Source: Flavobacteriales bacterium
GTDB lineage: Bacteria; Bacteroidota; Bacteroidia; Flavobacteriales_E; Vicingaceae
Assembly: GCA_002706365.1 (NCBI GenBank)
Contig: PALM01000018.1
Span: forward strand, 1-64,000
DNA length: 64,000 nt
Direction of reading: 5' to 3'
The notes under the pieces were generated by a model that was given only the letters and a program-made list of their open reading frames with translations, ran no database searches and was not told the origin of the DNA. The translations under genes were made by a program, and so were the position numbers. This document shows positions 17,750 to 28,303 of this stretch, one piece after another; position 1 is the stretch's first letter, and each line of letters starts with the position of its first letter.

Positions 17750-19027
17750 TCAAGCAGATAGCTGATCTAGATAAGCCGCCAATTTCGCTGTAAGCTTTTC
17801 CCTACTATACTGCTTTGAAGAGCTTTTTGAAGGATGGCCTTGAGCGATTAGTGAATTGAGGGCTGCTTTAATGCTCTCTTTATCCTTAGAGCTATAGAGG
17901 AAGTACTTTCCGCCATTTTCTTCTACAATTTCTGCCGAATCTCCTCTATCTGGGCCAAATGCCAGGATTGCTTTCTCGGATGCTAGATATTCGAAAAGCT
18001 TTCCAGGTATATTTCCCCTACCACTTTTAGAATTGAAGAGCAGTAGTAGTAAAAGAGAAGATCTTTGATACTCAGTAATCACTTCTTCATGAGAGATATA
18101 AGGGAACACTTTCAAGGAAGAGGATAAATTGGGATAGCCCTCAATTTCTTTAATGATCTCGCCATCAATTGTACCTCCAAGATGGAGTTTGAAACTATTC
18201 TTAAAGTCGGGATCCTCATTCAACATCTCTTCTAAAGCTTCCCAGAGTGTTGAAGGGTTGCGCATATGATTTAACAAACCAAAATGCGAGATAACGAAGT
18301 CCTTATAAGGTTCTACACTATTTTCAAAGTCACTTTCATCATATCCGTTGGTAATGCATTCGCATCTTGCCGCACCTAATCTTTCAAAATCTTTAGCCCA
18401 AACTTTAGATGTAGTAATGCAGAGATCAGCTGTGTCTAATACCTCTTTTTCGTAATTCCTGTACTTCTTGAAGGATGATGAGCTGATATGATATTCTTCA
18501 AGCATATCCAATTCTGTCCAGGGATCCCTGAAATCGGCTATCCATTTCAATCCTAGCTCTCGCTTAAGATCCATTGCAATCAAGTGCATAGAATGAGGAG
18601 TTCCACTACTGATAATCAGATCAACTGGATGCTCTTTCAAGTATTCCTTGAGATATTTCACTGATGGTTTTCGCCAAAAGACTTTAGGATCTGGAATAAA
18701 GAGGTTTCCTCTAAGCCAATTAGCAATCTTCGACTTCAGACCTTCCTTTTTCATTACTCCGGTTGAAAGATCCTTCTCTTCAGATTTCCCAAATAGCTTT
18801 CTATAGGTAGAATAGGGTTCCCAAATGGGACGTTTGATCACTTCTGCCTCTGATGGAATCTCCGAAAGAAGATTCTCATCCTGCAGTTTGAAATCGGGAT
18901 TTTCAGGAGTGTAAATTACAGGCTGCCAATTGTAATTGGGAAGATATTTGGCAAACTTCAACCAGCGTTGTACTCCAGCCCCTCCACTGGGAGGCCAGTA
19001 ATAAACGATGATCAAAACCCTTTTCAT
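17750..19027 (-). CDS. GT4-like GT-B glycosyltransferase
   Basis: The 425-residue protein begins with MKRVLIIVYYWPPSGGAGVQRW, a glycine-rich loop typical of GT4 enzymes. The C-terminal domain has GNIPGKLFEYLASEKAILAFGPDRGDSAEIVEENGG, where Lys and Glu sit at sugar-nucleotide binding positions. The central segment DADLCITTSKVWAKDFERLG-like (here DTADLCITTSKVWAKDF) and CITNGYDESDFE fits the same family. Donor and acceptor are unknown. It overlaps the YfhO gene start by four bases on the same strand, a pairing I would expect to be co-transcribed, and ends convergently with the flippase gene, so it may serve the same or another surface glycan. Confidence 0.83.
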   Translation of the reverse strand: MKRVLIIVYYWPPSGGAGVQRWLKFAKYLPNYNWQPVIYTPENPDFKLQDENLLSEIPSEAEVIKRPIWEPYSTYRKLFGKSEEKDLSTGVMKKEGLKSKIANWLRGNLFIPDPKVFWRKPSVKYLKEYLKEHPVDLIISSGTPHSMHLIAMDLKRELGLKWIADFRDPWTELDMLEEYHISSSSFKKYRNYEKEVLDTADLCITTSKVWAKDFERLGAARCECITNGYDESDFENSVEPYKDFVISHFGLLNHMRNPSTLWEALEEMLNEDPDFKNSFKLHLGGTIDGEIIKEIEGYPNLSSSLKVFPYISHEEVITEYQRSSLLLLLLFNSKSGRGNIPGKLFEYLASEKAILAFGPDRGDSAEIVEENGGKYFLYSSKDKESIKAALNSLIAQGHPSKSSSKQYSREKLTAKLAAYLDQLSA

Positions 19028-21741
19028 GCCTGCTCTTTAGCAGTGTACTTCTTGTAAAAAACTCCCGCAATAATGAGCAAGATCAATATTGAACCGATCC
19101 AGGTGCTTGCTTTTCCAATTGCATAGGTTCCCGGCTCAAACTTGAATACGATCTCACCTTCACCTGCAGGGACTTTCATCCCCCTGAGAATGTAATTCAC
19201 TTTGATATGAGGGACTTTTTGTCCATTGATATATGCATTCCAGCCTTTATCGTAGTAGATCTCAGAGAAGACAGCCAATTGGTCTCCTGTAGATTGATAA
19301 GAGTATACCAACTCATTTGGCAGGTACGACTCTAGTCGAATGAATCCACCGGCTGAACCTACACCTTGAATTTGATATCTATACTCTTCTCTTACAACTG
19401 CTTCCTGACGAGCATCCAGATTCTGAAGAGCCATGATCTCTTCATCTGCATTGCTCACAAACTGATGAGATTTAACAAACCATGCATTACCCAGCGCATT
19501 ATCATTTCGGACTAAGGTCTGAACCGGCTTATCTCCAGCTTTCTCCAGTCCAATGATATACTTCGCATTCAGCATATTCGTCACATTCATTTGCGGCAAC
19601 ATTTGTTTTACCATGCGTTCACCACCTTGCGCAAATGCTTGTCGCAACTGATAATGCTCTATACCTAGCTCAAAGTCGATCAATTCCTGATACTTCTTCA
19701 TCTTAGCACCATGATAACCACCTAAGGTTTTATGGAAGTAGGCCGTCTTCGCATCTTCATCCATCTTCTGAGTGGTATTCAAGACTCTGTAATGGGTATT
19801 CCTCATTAAGACATTGAACCTGACCTTCTCCAATTCACCTAGATCGGGTCTGCGGTTTACTTCTTTTAGCTTCGCTTCTTCCCGATTGATCTCTTGTTTG
19901 ATCTCAGGATTGTTTTGCATCTCTGTTTGCAGAATTGCATAATCAACTCGATCTGCCTGATGTGGAGCTTTTTGTTGATCTACTTTCTCATATTTCAAGA
20001 ATCGATTAACTGCTGTTCTTGAAGCTCCTGGTGTCTCTTCATTATTGATAAATCCTTTATCCACTACCCATAGATCAACTAATACCAGAGCTCCTATGCC
20101 TAGGGCCATATAAGATCGCTTGAGTTTATCGTAAGTGTAAAGGAGGATAAGTCCAATGGCCAAGACCAAATACTTAAGCACACCCAGCACATCACTTCTG
20201 AATGCGTCTATCCTCAAGGATTCGATCTTCTCAAAATTGGCATAAATCAGATTTGATTGTGCAGGCTGGGTCTGAATCAATTTATTGAGTTGTGCTTTGT
20301 CCTTCTCTGAAAGAAAGTCGAAGAACATATCTGGTAGCATTAGGAAAAGCAGCAATAAGCCAACGAAAGCCCCACTTACTATAAAGAACCTTTTCCTGTT
20401 TGCAGCTAGTATTTGACGGTCTTGATAGAGCTTGGCCAAAAACAAAATAGCCAATATTGGGACCACCAGTTCCACTAGAACCAATATCATAGATACTGCC
20501 CTAAACTTATTATACATCGGAAAATAATCGATGAAAAATTCTGAGAATGGCATGAGGTTCTTACCCCAAGCAAGCAAAAGAGCAAGCAATGCTGCCAAAC
20601 CTAGACCTGTAACCAGTGGGTCTTTGATAAAAAAGAAAGACAAGAATGCCAAAAAGCAGATCACTATTCCAAGATATACCGGTCCAGAAGTGAAGGGCTG
20701 ATTACCCCAATAGGTATTCACCACATATCTATCTTTTTGATATTGTTCCACCATGAAGTTGAAGAAAGCAGGGTCTTCTCTTCTCAAGCGATCAACTTCT
20801 TCCTGATCTGCAATAATAGCTCCTGAAGCACCTCCCTTTACATTTGGAATCATCAAGCTAAAACTCTCTTGCATTCCATAGCTCCAACGAGTGATGTAAT
20901 CTTTATCCAATCCTGTACTCTTGATATCTTCATTTGAGCTTCCATCAGGCTGAATGGTCAGCTCAGAAAGACTTCGAGTGGAGTGTTTAGAGTACTCATA
21001 TGTAAGTAGGATGTTTCCAAGGTTTGGCAATACTCCTATGATCACTGCTACCACAACGATTGCCGCTCTTTTGAAGAAAGTTGGAGCCTGACCTGCCCTT
21101 AATTGAGCGATCATCTCTACTATTCCCACAATTGCGATCACAAAGATTAGGTAGTAGGTAATCTGAAGGTGATTTGCATACAGCTCCATCCCCATGAAAA
21201 CAGCTGTAAGAAGCGCGCCAATCCACAGCCTACCTCTGAGAATGGATATTATCCCACCGAGTAATGGCGGCATATAAGCTATTGCAAAAGCCTTTGATGT
21301 ATGCCCTGCTTCAACGATGATGATGAAATAGGAAGAAAAGGCAAAAGCTATAGCCCCAATAATAGCAAGCCAGGGGTCTATTTTCAAGGCCAATAACAAG
21401 ATATAGAAGCCAATCAAATAAAGGAACAGCAGCCCTATCGGATAAGGGAATCCCAATGTCATCAATTGATGAATGAAATCTAGGATATTCCCATTGTATC
21501 TTACGGTAGAAACCTGATAGGCTGGCATTCCAGCGAACATATTTCCTATCCAAAGAGGTTCTTCATCGAACTTCTCCTTATGGGCTCTCACCTCTTGCGA
21601 CATGCCCTTATGTTGCTTGATATCCGTACTCTTAATACGGTAACCCTGCAAAACTGGGTAAAAGTATACTACTGCGATTGCCACAAAGAGCAATACTGCT
21701 GTGAGATAAGGAACGAGTGACTTCCAGGAGATCTTAGCCAT
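19024..21741 (-). CDS. YfhO-family large membrane protein
   Basis: The 905-residue protein has roughly 12 membrane helices in residues 1-560, a large soluble segment (about 570-870), and one last helix near the C-terminus (WIGSILILLIIAGVFY). The early segment YFYPVLQGYRIKSTDIKQHKGMSQE and the later WFVKSHQFVSNADEEI and YDKGWNAYINGQKVPHIKVNYILRGMKVPAGEGEIVFKFEP are typical of YfhO proteins of Bacteroidota. YfhO in Bacillus takes part in lipoteichoic-acid glycosylation; a GT-C-like membrane glycosyltransferase role is plausible here but not shown. It lies between DUF4834 (2-bp gap) and a glycosyltransferase (4-bp overlap). Confidence 0.87.
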   Translation of the reverse strand: MAKISWKSLVPYLTAVLLFVAIAVVYFYPVLQGYRIKSTDIKQHKGMSQEVRAHKEKFDEEPLWIGNMFAGMPAYQVSTVRYNGNILDFIHQLMTLGFPYPIGLLFLYLIGFYILLLALKIDPWLAIIGAIAFAFSSYFIIIVEAGHTSKAFAIAYMPPLLGGIISILRGRLWIGALLTAVFMGMELYANHLQITYYLIFVIAIVGIVEMIAQLRAGQAPTFFKRAAIVVVAVIIGVLPNLGNILLTYEYSKHSTRSLSELTIQPDGSSNEDIKSTGLDKDYITRWSYGMQESFSLMIPNVKGGASGAIIADQEEVDRLRREDPAFFNFMVEQYQKDRYVVNTYWGNQPFTSGPVYLGIVICFLAFLSFFFIKDPLVTGLGLAALLALLLAWGKNLMPFSEFFIDYFPMYNKFRAVSMILVLVELVVPILAILFLAKLYQDRQILAANRKRFFIVSGAFVGLLLLFLMLPDMFFDFLSEKDKAQLNKLIQTQPAQSNLIYANFEKIESLRIDAFRSDVLGVLKYLVLAIGLILLYTYDKLKRSYMALGIGALVLVDLWVVDKGFINNEETPGASRTAVNRFLKYEKVDQQKAPHQADRVDYAILQTEMQNNPEIKQEINREEAKLKEVNRRPDLGELEKVRFNVLMRNTHYRVLNTTQKMDEDAKTAYFHKTLGGYHGAKMKKYQELIDFELGIEHYQLRQAFAQGGERMVKQMLPQMNVTNMLNAKYIIGLEKAGDKPVQTLVRNDNALGNAWFVKSHQFVSNADEEIMALQNLDARQEAVVREEYRYQIQGVGSAGGFIRLESYLPNELVYSYQSTGDQLAVFSEIYYDKGWNAYINGQKVPHIKVNYILRGMKVPAGEGEIVFKFEPGTYAIGKASTWIGSILILLIIAGVFYKKYTAKEQA

Positions 21742-21743
21742 AT

Positions 21744-22022
21744 TTATTTGCTTTCTTTTTCGTCAATTTCTTCATATTCGACGTATTCACCAAGATTTGA
21801 ATCCATTGATTTTTGCTTTGGCTTACTTTTCACCTTTACTTCACCCTCTTTCTCTCTATTCTGAGAGGAGGAATTACCGTAAAACTGCTCTTGTTGCTTG
21901 CGAACAAAACGCTGTAAAAGAAAGGGAATCAACCAACGGAATAGTAGGCGAAAGCCGTAGAATACCGCCACGATGATGAGAAAAGTGCGCAAAAAGGAAA
22001 CAAATCCTGCTTGAAAAACCAT
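21744..22022 (-). CDS. DUF4834 family small membrane protein
   Basis: This 92-residue protein has one hydrophobic helix (about 8-35: FLRTFLIIVAVFYGFRLLF and following) and a basic, charged tail rich in Gln, Ser, Lys and Glu that ends EYVEYEEIDEKESK. The pattern matches DUF4834 proteins of Flavobacteriia. Function is unknown. The gene fills the space between carB and yfhO with gaps of two bases on each side, so the four minus-strand genes from carB to the glycosyltransferase probably form one operon. Confidence 0.75.
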   Translation of the reverse strand: MVFQAGFVSFLRTFLIIVAVFYGFRLLFRWLIPFLLQRFVRKQQEQFYGNSSSQNREKEGEVKVKSKPKQKSMDSNLGEYVEYEEIDEKESK

Positions 22023-22024
22023 AC

Positions 22025-24844
22025 CTACTTACTAAGGTAAAGGTTTCTCTCGGAATAAACCTCTCTGAAGAATTTATCTTTTAGGTCATCAATGAAGCGA
22101 ATAGCTTCGCCAGTCGACTTCATCTCAGGTCCCAATTCCTTGTTCACATTCGGGAATTTGTCAAATGAGAATACTGGAATCTTGATGGCATAGCCCTTTT
22201 CTTGAGGATTCATCTTGAAATCCTTCAATTTCTTATCGCCCAACATCACCTTAGTTGCATAATTCACATAAGGCTCTTTGTACGACTTAGAAATGAATGG
22301 CACTGTTCTAGATGCTCTTGGATTCGCTTCAATGATATATACTTTCTCGTCTTTGATCGCAAACTGAATATTGATCAAGCCTTTGGTTTCAAGGGCTAAT
22401 GCAATCTTCTTAGTGTACTCTCTGATCTGCTTCATCACATCATCCGATAGATCGAATGGAGGAAGCACAGCATAAGAATCACCTGAGTGAATTCCTGCAG
22501 GTTCTATATGCTCCATGATTCCAATGATATACACATCCTCGCCATCACAGATCGCATCTGCTTCAGCTTCGATTGCCCCGGAAAGGAAATGATCCAGAAG
22601 GATCTTATTGCCCGGCATTTTTCTAAGGATGTTCACTACATGCTTTTCGAGTTCAGTTTCGTTGATCACGATCTTCATGCTTTGTCCACCGAGCACATAG
22701 GAAGGTCTCACCAATAAAGGGAAACCAAGTGTACGACTTAACTCTATTGCCTCGTCGGCTGTTTCTATGGATCCAAATAGTGGATAGGGAATATCATTGT
22801 CTTTCAAGAGATTTGAGAAACTACCTCTATCTTCGGCAAGATCAAGCGCCTTATAGCTTGTTCCAATTATATTGATCCCATATCTATCTAGTTTTTCAGC
22901 TAGCTTTAATGCAGTCTGACCACCCAGTTGAACGATCACACCAATAGGTTTCTCGTGCTGAATTATGTCGTAGATGTGTTCCCAGAAAACTGGTTCAAAA
23001 TATAGTTTATCTGCTGTATCGAAGTCGGTAGAAACCGTCTCTGGATTACAGTTGATCATGATAGTTTCATAGCCAGCCTCTTTTGCAGCTAGAATACCAT
23101 GAACGCAGCAATAATCGAACTCAATTCCCTGTCCAATTCGGTTTGGACCAGAACCCAGAACGATCACTTTTTCCCTATCGCTAACCACAGATTCATTCTC
23201 CTCTTCGAATGTACTGTAGTAGTAAGGAGTCTGCGCTTCAAATTCTGCTGCACAGGTATCAACGAGCTTATAAACTCTATTGATGTTAAACTCATTTCTC
23301 TTGGCATACACTTCTGATTCAAGACAATTCAACAGGTGGGCTATCTGTCTATCGGCATAGCCTTTTTGTTTAGCCTCTAGTAGGATGTCTTTTGGAAGGG
23401 TCTTAAGGTTGAATTTCTGGATCTCATTCTCCAAATTGATCAATTCTTCGATCTGTCTCAAGAACCAAGGATCAATTCTCGTGGCCTTATAGACTGTATT
23501 GATTGGAATACCTAACTTGATCGCATCATAAAGGTGAAATAATCGATTCCAACTTGGATTTCTCAAGCTATCCAATATCTTTTCTTGGTCCTTCAACTCC
23601 TTCCCATCTGCGCCAAGTCCATTCCTCTTGATTTCCAAAGATTGACAAGCCTTTTGAAGAGCCTCTTGGAATGACCTACCTATTCCCATGACTTCTCCTA
23701 CCGACTTCATTTGCAAGCCTAGAGTCTTATCAGGACTATCGAATTTGTCGAAATTCCACCTTGGGATCTTCACGATCACATAGTCTAATGTTGGCTCAAA
23801 GTAGGCCGATGTAGTACCTGTAATTTGGTTACTCAATTCATTTAAGTGATACCCTATCGCCAATTTGGCTGCAATCTTTGCAATTGGATAACCGGTTGCC
23901 TTTGATGCCAATGCCGAAGATCTTGATACTCTAGGATTAATCTCTATAGCAATGATTTCTTCCTTCTCATCATTACTAACTGAGAATTGAACATTACATC
24001 CCCCCGCAAAATCTCCAATGGATCGCATCATATGTATGGCCATATCTCTCATTTTCTGATAAGTAGTATCAGAAAGAGTCATGGCAGGAGCAACTGTTAT
24101 TGAGTCTCCAGTATGAATACCCATAGGATCCATATTCTCAATAGAGCAGATGATAATAACGTTGTCGTTTGCATCTCTCAATAACTCTAGCTCATATTCT
24201 TTCCAGCCCAAAACGGCCTTATCTATCATCACCTCATGAATAGGTGAAATATGCAACCCCCTTGTTAAGAGCTTATCAAAATCTTTCTCATTATAAACGA
24301 TTGCAGCTCCTGCTCCACCTAAGGTATATGAGGCTCGGACACAAAGAGGGAATCCAAATTCCTGTGCTATATTCTTTCCTTCAAGGAATGATTTAGCCGC
24401 TGCCTGTGGAGCCATTGCAACTCCAATCTCCGACATTAAGTCTCTAAACTTCTCTCTATTCTCTGTGATCTCAATGGCATCAATGTCAACACCAATCATT
24501 CTCACATTATGTTCTTCCCAGAGTCCAATCTCCTGACATTTAATTGCCAAATTCAAAGCCGTTTGACCTCCCATGGTTGGGAGCACTGTATCAATGTCGG
24601 GATGCTCTTCTAGAATCTTCTCAATTGATTCTGGCTCTAGTGGTTCTAGATAGATATTATCGGCTATAACCGGATCGGTCATAATGGTTGCCGGATTGGA
24701 GTTGATCAATGTCACTTTGATCCCTTCTTCTCTCAAAGAGCGTGAAGCTTGGGATCCAGAGTAATCAAATTCACAGGCCTGTCCGATAACGATGGGCCCA
24801 CTTCCAATAATAAGTGTGTGTTTAATGCTAGTGTCCTTAGGCAT
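22025..24844 (-). CDS. carB: Carbamoyl-phosphate synthase large subunit, lacking C-terminal allosteric domain
   Basis: The 939-residue subunit makes carbamoyl phosphate for pyrimidine and arginine synthesis. The first synthetase half starts HTLIIGSGPIVIGQACEFDYSG and the second KVIVLGSGPNRIGQGIEFDYC; each carries its ATP-grasp domain (MIGVDIDAIEITENREKF, NIIGTSYKALDLAEDRGSF). E. coli CarB has about 1,073 residues; this protein stops just after GPEMKSTGEAIRF, so the C-terminal allosteric domain is missing. Short CarB proteins of about this length occur in other Flavobacteriia, so this is probably not a local truncation. A TATCTTCG element (24863-24870, minus strand) resembles a -7 box with one mismatch. 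Confidence 0.96.
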   Translation of the reverse strand: MPKDTSIKHTLIIGSGPIVIGQACEFDYSGSQASRSLREEGIKVTLINSNPATIMTDPVIADNIYLEPLEPESIEKILEEHPDIDTVLPTMGGQTALNLAIKCQEIGLWEEHNVRMIGVDIDAIEITENREKFRDLMSEIGVAMAPQAAAKSFLEGKNIAQEFGFPLCVRASYTLGGAGAAIVYNEKDFDKLLTRGLHISPIHEVMIDKAVLGWKEYELELLRDANDNVIIICSIENMDPMGIHTGDSITVAPAMTLSDTTYQKMRDMAIHMMRSIGDFAGGCNVQFSVSNDEKEEIIAIEINPRVSRSSALASKATGYPIAKIAAKLAIGYHLNELSNQITGTTSAYFEPTLDYVIVKIPRWNFDKFDSPDKTLGLQMKSVGEVMGIGRSFQEALQKACQSLEIKRNGLGADGKELKDQEKILDSLRNPSWNRLFHLYDAIKLGIPINTVYKATRIDPWFLRQIEELINLENEIQKFNLKTLPKDILLEAKQKGYADRQIAHLLNCLESEVYAKRNEFNINRVYKLVDTCAAEFEAQTPYYYSTFEEENESVVSDREKVIVLGSGPNRIGQGIEFDYCCVHGILAAKEAGYETIMINCNPETVSTDFDTADKLYFEPVFWEHIYDIIQHEKPIGVIVQLGGQTALKLAEKLDRYGINIIGTSYKALDLAEDRGSFSNLLKDNDIPYPLFGSIETADEAIELSRTLGFPLLVRPSYVLGGQSMKIVINETELEKHVVNILRKMPGNKILLDHFLSGAIEAEADAICDGEDVYIIGIMEHIEPAGIHSGDSYAVLPPFDLSDDVMKQIREYTKKIALALETKGLINIQFAIKDEKVYIIEANPRASRTVPFISKSYKEPYVNYATKVMLGDKKLKDFKMNPQEKGYAIKIPVFSFDKFPNVNKELGPEMKSTGEAIRFIDDLKDKFFREVYSERNLYLSK

Positions 24845-24920
24845 GAGAGGGTTTTTGAGCTGCGAAGATACTTCACACTAGCTGATTGTGGAAATGCTTT
24901 TAAGAATAGTTATAAATAAA

Positions 24921-24945
24921 AAGGGACTGTTATTAACAGCCCCTT
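24921..24945 (-). terminator. Intrinsic terminator downstream of the 1,111-residue secreted protein
   Basis: AAGGG and CTGTT pair with AACAG and CCCTT around a short loop with one A-C mismatch. On the minus strand the hairpin is followed by a T-rich run, as expected for a gene that ends at 24968. Confidence 0.75.
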
Positions 24946-24967
24946 AATGATCTATAAAGAAATCTTA

Positions 24968-27900
24968 TTATCTATATATTAAAAGCTTATTGCTAGCGAC
25001 TTTATCTCCGCTAATTGCACGGATAATATAAGTACCGTTACTAAGCTCATCTAGATTGATCTGGATAGTATTCTTGCCTTCAGATTGATTAGCATATTGC
25101 TCATCGAGAACAAGTCTACCATTTAAGCTATAAACCTGAATTCTCACATCAGCTCTTTCGGCCATCTCAAATTCAACCTTGGCAACATCCTTCACAGGGT
25201 TTGGATAGATCTTCAAACCGCTTTCAAAAGAAACCTCAGTTTCTTCCTTGCGATCCAGATTCTGTACAGAAACGAACTGATCTGTTTCAAATACACCTCT
25301 ACCGTGAGTTCCGGCATAGATCTTACCATCATTAGAAGCGACATTATAGTCAAAGATCATTTGATCTAGATCGTATACAGGTACTCTTCCAATTCCGATG
25401 TTCTCTTCATACCACTCTACATTGGCAGGAGCAGCAGAAAAAGCATTGCTAGTTGCAAATATTCCAAGGTCAGTTCCAAGAATCAATCTGTTAGGATTGT
25501 TCTTGTCAATTAGAACTGAATAAGCTGGAACATCTGGAAGTGCAGTATTTCCCGAACCAGTAATCAGAGTAAATGTAGAAGTTGGATCAGTTGCTGTAAG
25601 AGCAAATGTGGTTCTAGCAACAAATCCTGTATTACCATAATTTCCTAAGGCAACTGCCACATGGTTAGGATTATTTGGATCTACAGAGATATCAGTAACG
25701 GCTCTACCAGTGAACCTACCTATCTTTCTACATTTTCCAGCCAATATTCCATTTTGGATCGAATATAGGTTACCTCCTGTAGATGCATTTATTTCTGGGA
25801 AGAATACACTATCGATATCAGAAATTCTATACACATCTCCTCGACTGGTTCCCACAAACAGGTGATTACCATCTCTTGTGAATTCCATGGTTAATACGGT
25901 ATTGAAATCATCAATAGGATCCGGTGATGAATTCGGTCCGGCGATATTAAACCATTTCATATCCGGACTATTCTTCAATAGATCTCTAGTTATGATAATG
26001 TTTCTCTGATTAGTATTGATCGTACCTGTCAAACCAGGCCAGTTTGCTGATGCAAATATTGATTGTACATAATCAGTGAATTCAAATCTATACCTGAATA
26101 AAATTCTCGGCTCATACACCGTAATAGATTCTCCATTCGCCGACACTTTAATCCTAGTATCGATATCATCATAATTTGCATTCACATTGGTATCTACCGC
26201 AGTAGTTACCTCATTAGCTACAGCATATGTTGTATTTACTGAGTAATTGATCAATGTATCTGGAAGGTTTCTTCTCAATACAGCGATCTGGCGGTTAACA
26301 GTATCAAAAACAATAGTATCGAAATTGGCTACCAAACGATTGTCTGATGCTGCCTCATAGGTCAAGGATAGCGTATCGATCCATGTTACTAGGGTATCAT
26401 ATGGGAATGAATCGGCCGCCAAAGTATCGTATTGAAGGTATCCATTATTGTTTCCTTCAAATTCGAAGATTGTATCTTGCGGAACTGGAGGAAGATCACC
26501 TCTATCGAATCTAACTTCTACAACATCTCTTGTCCCTTCATGATAGAAAGACTCCCATAATTCAACTACTGAATAGAATGGGCCCTGACAACTATTCCCA
26601 CTACAAAGTCCTCCAAAGAAGACATTATTGCTTATGATATCTGCTCTGGAAATATTGGTATTACCCAAAGTAGTTCCAATACCTTGTATTCTTCTGAAGA
26701 AGTTAAAATATAAGGTTGCAACTCCAATCTCAGGGTTGATAGACGACAATTCAGATCCAAATCCATCACCACCTTGAACCTCAAGACCTGATTTATTTGA
26801 ATTGTATTGCAAGCCAATCAAATGACTACCATTATCCTGTGTGCCTCCCAAGACAATATCATTGGAGTTTACTGAAATGTTGTAGTACTGAGATGTATTG
26901 AAATTAAAATTCGAAGCTAGATATGTCGGTTGAATATCTAGTATATTAGTTGATTTAGCAACCCCACCATCTGAGGTAATATAGGCTATATTAGAATCTG
27001 TTGGATCAAATACCATTCTATGCTTATCTGAATGAACATACCTTGGATCCAAGAAGCCATTGATGAACTCAATTGTCACATCAATTCTTCTCCACGATCC
27101 ATTTGCAGGTGCAGGATCAACAGAACTTTGCTCCCATGTCCATAGAGTAATTCCACCAATGAATAATTTACCTGCATCAGAAGGTGAAACCGCGATCAAA
27201 TTATCCCAATAACCTTGACAGGTTATACTATTTGAGAAAGGCTGAAAAGAACTTGCTCCGCCAGGACCAATAATATCCCATGTAGCACCCGCATCACGTG
27301 ATCTATAGATATTGTGCAGACATCCACTGTTCGCAGCAGCTGACAAATACATCACATTCTGATTTGAAGGTGCAATAACACCATCAATTCTACCTGCATT
27401 GAACTGACTCAAAGTCCAGTTCTGCATACCATCAGTACTCGTATATACTCTCGCCTGATCATTGTTATTTAGGGATCTGTATGTTACAAGAGCATTGCCA
27501 TTAGCAGAAACCTCAACATCCAAACATTTTGCATTATAGCCGATAGGATCTGAATCAACCCAATTGCCACCCTGCTTTTCTATAACTCTAAAACCATGGT
27601 TTGCAGCAACATAAATCTTCTCTGGAGTATTTGGATCTGCTACTATGCTTCCAATTGTAGACCAGTCAAGCGCTATTGTATTGAAATTTGGGTTTGGACC
27701 AACAATTAGCTCATAATTCCCATTACCTGTCAGTTTGTAAACACCCGAACCGATGAATTTTGTACCTCTATTCTTGTCGTCATTCGCAACTCCTCCACCT
27801 GAAAGCGCATCAAAATGCCCACCAGTACCAATATAGAAATCTCCTGCAGCATCTTGAGTAATGCAGCTAATTCCCATTACTGAAAATGATGGATCGTAAG

Positions 27901-28303
27901 GTTGCCATGAGTTTGCGCCATCAAATGACTCATAAACACCACCACCTTGTCCACCAGCTAAAAGGTGATTAGGATTATTTCTATCGATTACTATTGCACG
28001 AGTTCTTCCGCCGACATCATCCGGACCTTTGAATGTCCAATTGATTCCCAACGCAGTCTTTGAAGACGGCATTCTATCAACATGTTGTTTTGCTCTTATA
28101 ACATCATTAGGATCAACAGTTCCAGTTTGACGATTGGCCTTAACCATATCGATATATTCCAAATAACCATTTGCTAGAGAAGGGCTATTGAATTGAGTTT
28201 GTCTTGGAAAGTAGGTTGGTTCTGATGTTTCCCAAAAGCTAAAAAACGATACTCCTAGGAAAAAAGCTACTAATGCAAAAAGGGTAAACCTCTTGACTAT
28301 CAT
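24968..28303 (-). CDS. Large secreted protein with sialidase/BNR-like propeller repeats and type IX sorting tail
   Basis: The 1,111-residue protein has an N-terminal hydrophobic signal (RFTLFALVAFFLGVSFFSFW). Residues 90-560 contain repeated blocks like GGRTRAIVIDRNNPNHLLAGGQGGGVYESFDGANSW, IYVAANHGFRVIEKQGG and VYTSTDGMQNW with Asp-box (SxDxGxxW-like) patterns found in sialidase and VPS10-type propellers. A second group lies at about 830-1020. The C-terminus (LKIYPNPVKDVAKVEF, RIQVYSLNGRLVLDEQY, NGTYIIRAISG, NKLLIYR) is a type A Por sorting domain. It is probably a surface or released protein. The propeller fold does not by itself imply sialidase activity; no catalytic set was identified. 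Confidence 0.85.
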   Translation of the reverse strand: MIVKRFTLFALVAFFLGVSFFSFWETSEPTYFPRQTQFNSPSLANGYLEYIDMVKANRQTGTVDPNDVIRAKQHVDRMPSSKTALGINWTFKGPDDVGGRTRAIVIDRNNPNHLLAGGQGGGVYESFDGANSWQPYDPSFSVMGISCITQDAAGDFYIGTGGHFDALSGGGVANDDKNRGTKFIGSGVYKLTGNGNYELIVGPNPNFNTIALDWSTIGSIVADPNTPEKIYVAANHGFRVIEKQGGNWVDSDPIGYNAKCLDVEVSANGNALVTYRSLNNNDQARVYTSTDGMQNWTLSQFNAGRIDGVIAPSNQNVMYLSAAANSGCLHNIYRSRDAGATWDIIGPGGASSFQPFSNSITCQGYWDNLIAVSPSDAGKLFIGGITLWTWEQSSVDPAPANGSWRRIDVTIEFINGFLDPRYVHSDKHRMVFDPTDSNIAYITSDGGVAKSTNILDIQPTYLASNFNFNTSQYYNISVNSNDIVLGGTQDNGSHLIGLQYNSNKSGLEVQGGDGFGSELSSINPEIGVATLYFNFFRRIQGIGTTLGNTNISRADIISNNVFFGGLCSGNSCQGPFYSVVELWESFYHEGTRDVVEVRFDRGDLPPVPQDTIFEFEGNNNGYLQYDTLAADSFPYDTLVTWIDTLSLTYEAASDNRLVANFDTIVFDTVNRQIAVLRRNLPDTLINYSVNTTYAVANEVTTAVDTNVNANYDDIDTRIKVSANGESITVYEPRILFRYRFEFTDYVQSIFASANWPGLTGTINTNQRNIIITRDLLKNSPDMKWFNIAGPNSSPDPIDDFNTVLTMEFTRDGNHLFVGTSRGDVYRISDIDSVFFPEINASTGGNLYSIQNGILAGKCRKIGRFTGRAVTDISVDPNNPNHVAVALGNYGNTGFVARTTFALTATDPTSTFTLITGSGNTALPDVPAYSVLIDKNNPNRLILGTDLGIFATSNAFSAAPANVEWYEENIGIGRVPVYDLDQMIFDYNVASNDGKIYAGTHGRGVFETDQFVSVQNLDRKEETEVSFESGLKIYPNPVKDVAKVEFEMAERADVRIQVYSLNGRLVLDEQYANQSEGKNTIQINLDELSNGTYIIRAISGDKVASNKLLIYR

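Noticed and set aside
24968-28303. Sialidase
   Set aside because: Asp-box-like repeats alone are structural; no catalytic Arg triad or Tyr/Glu pair could be found.
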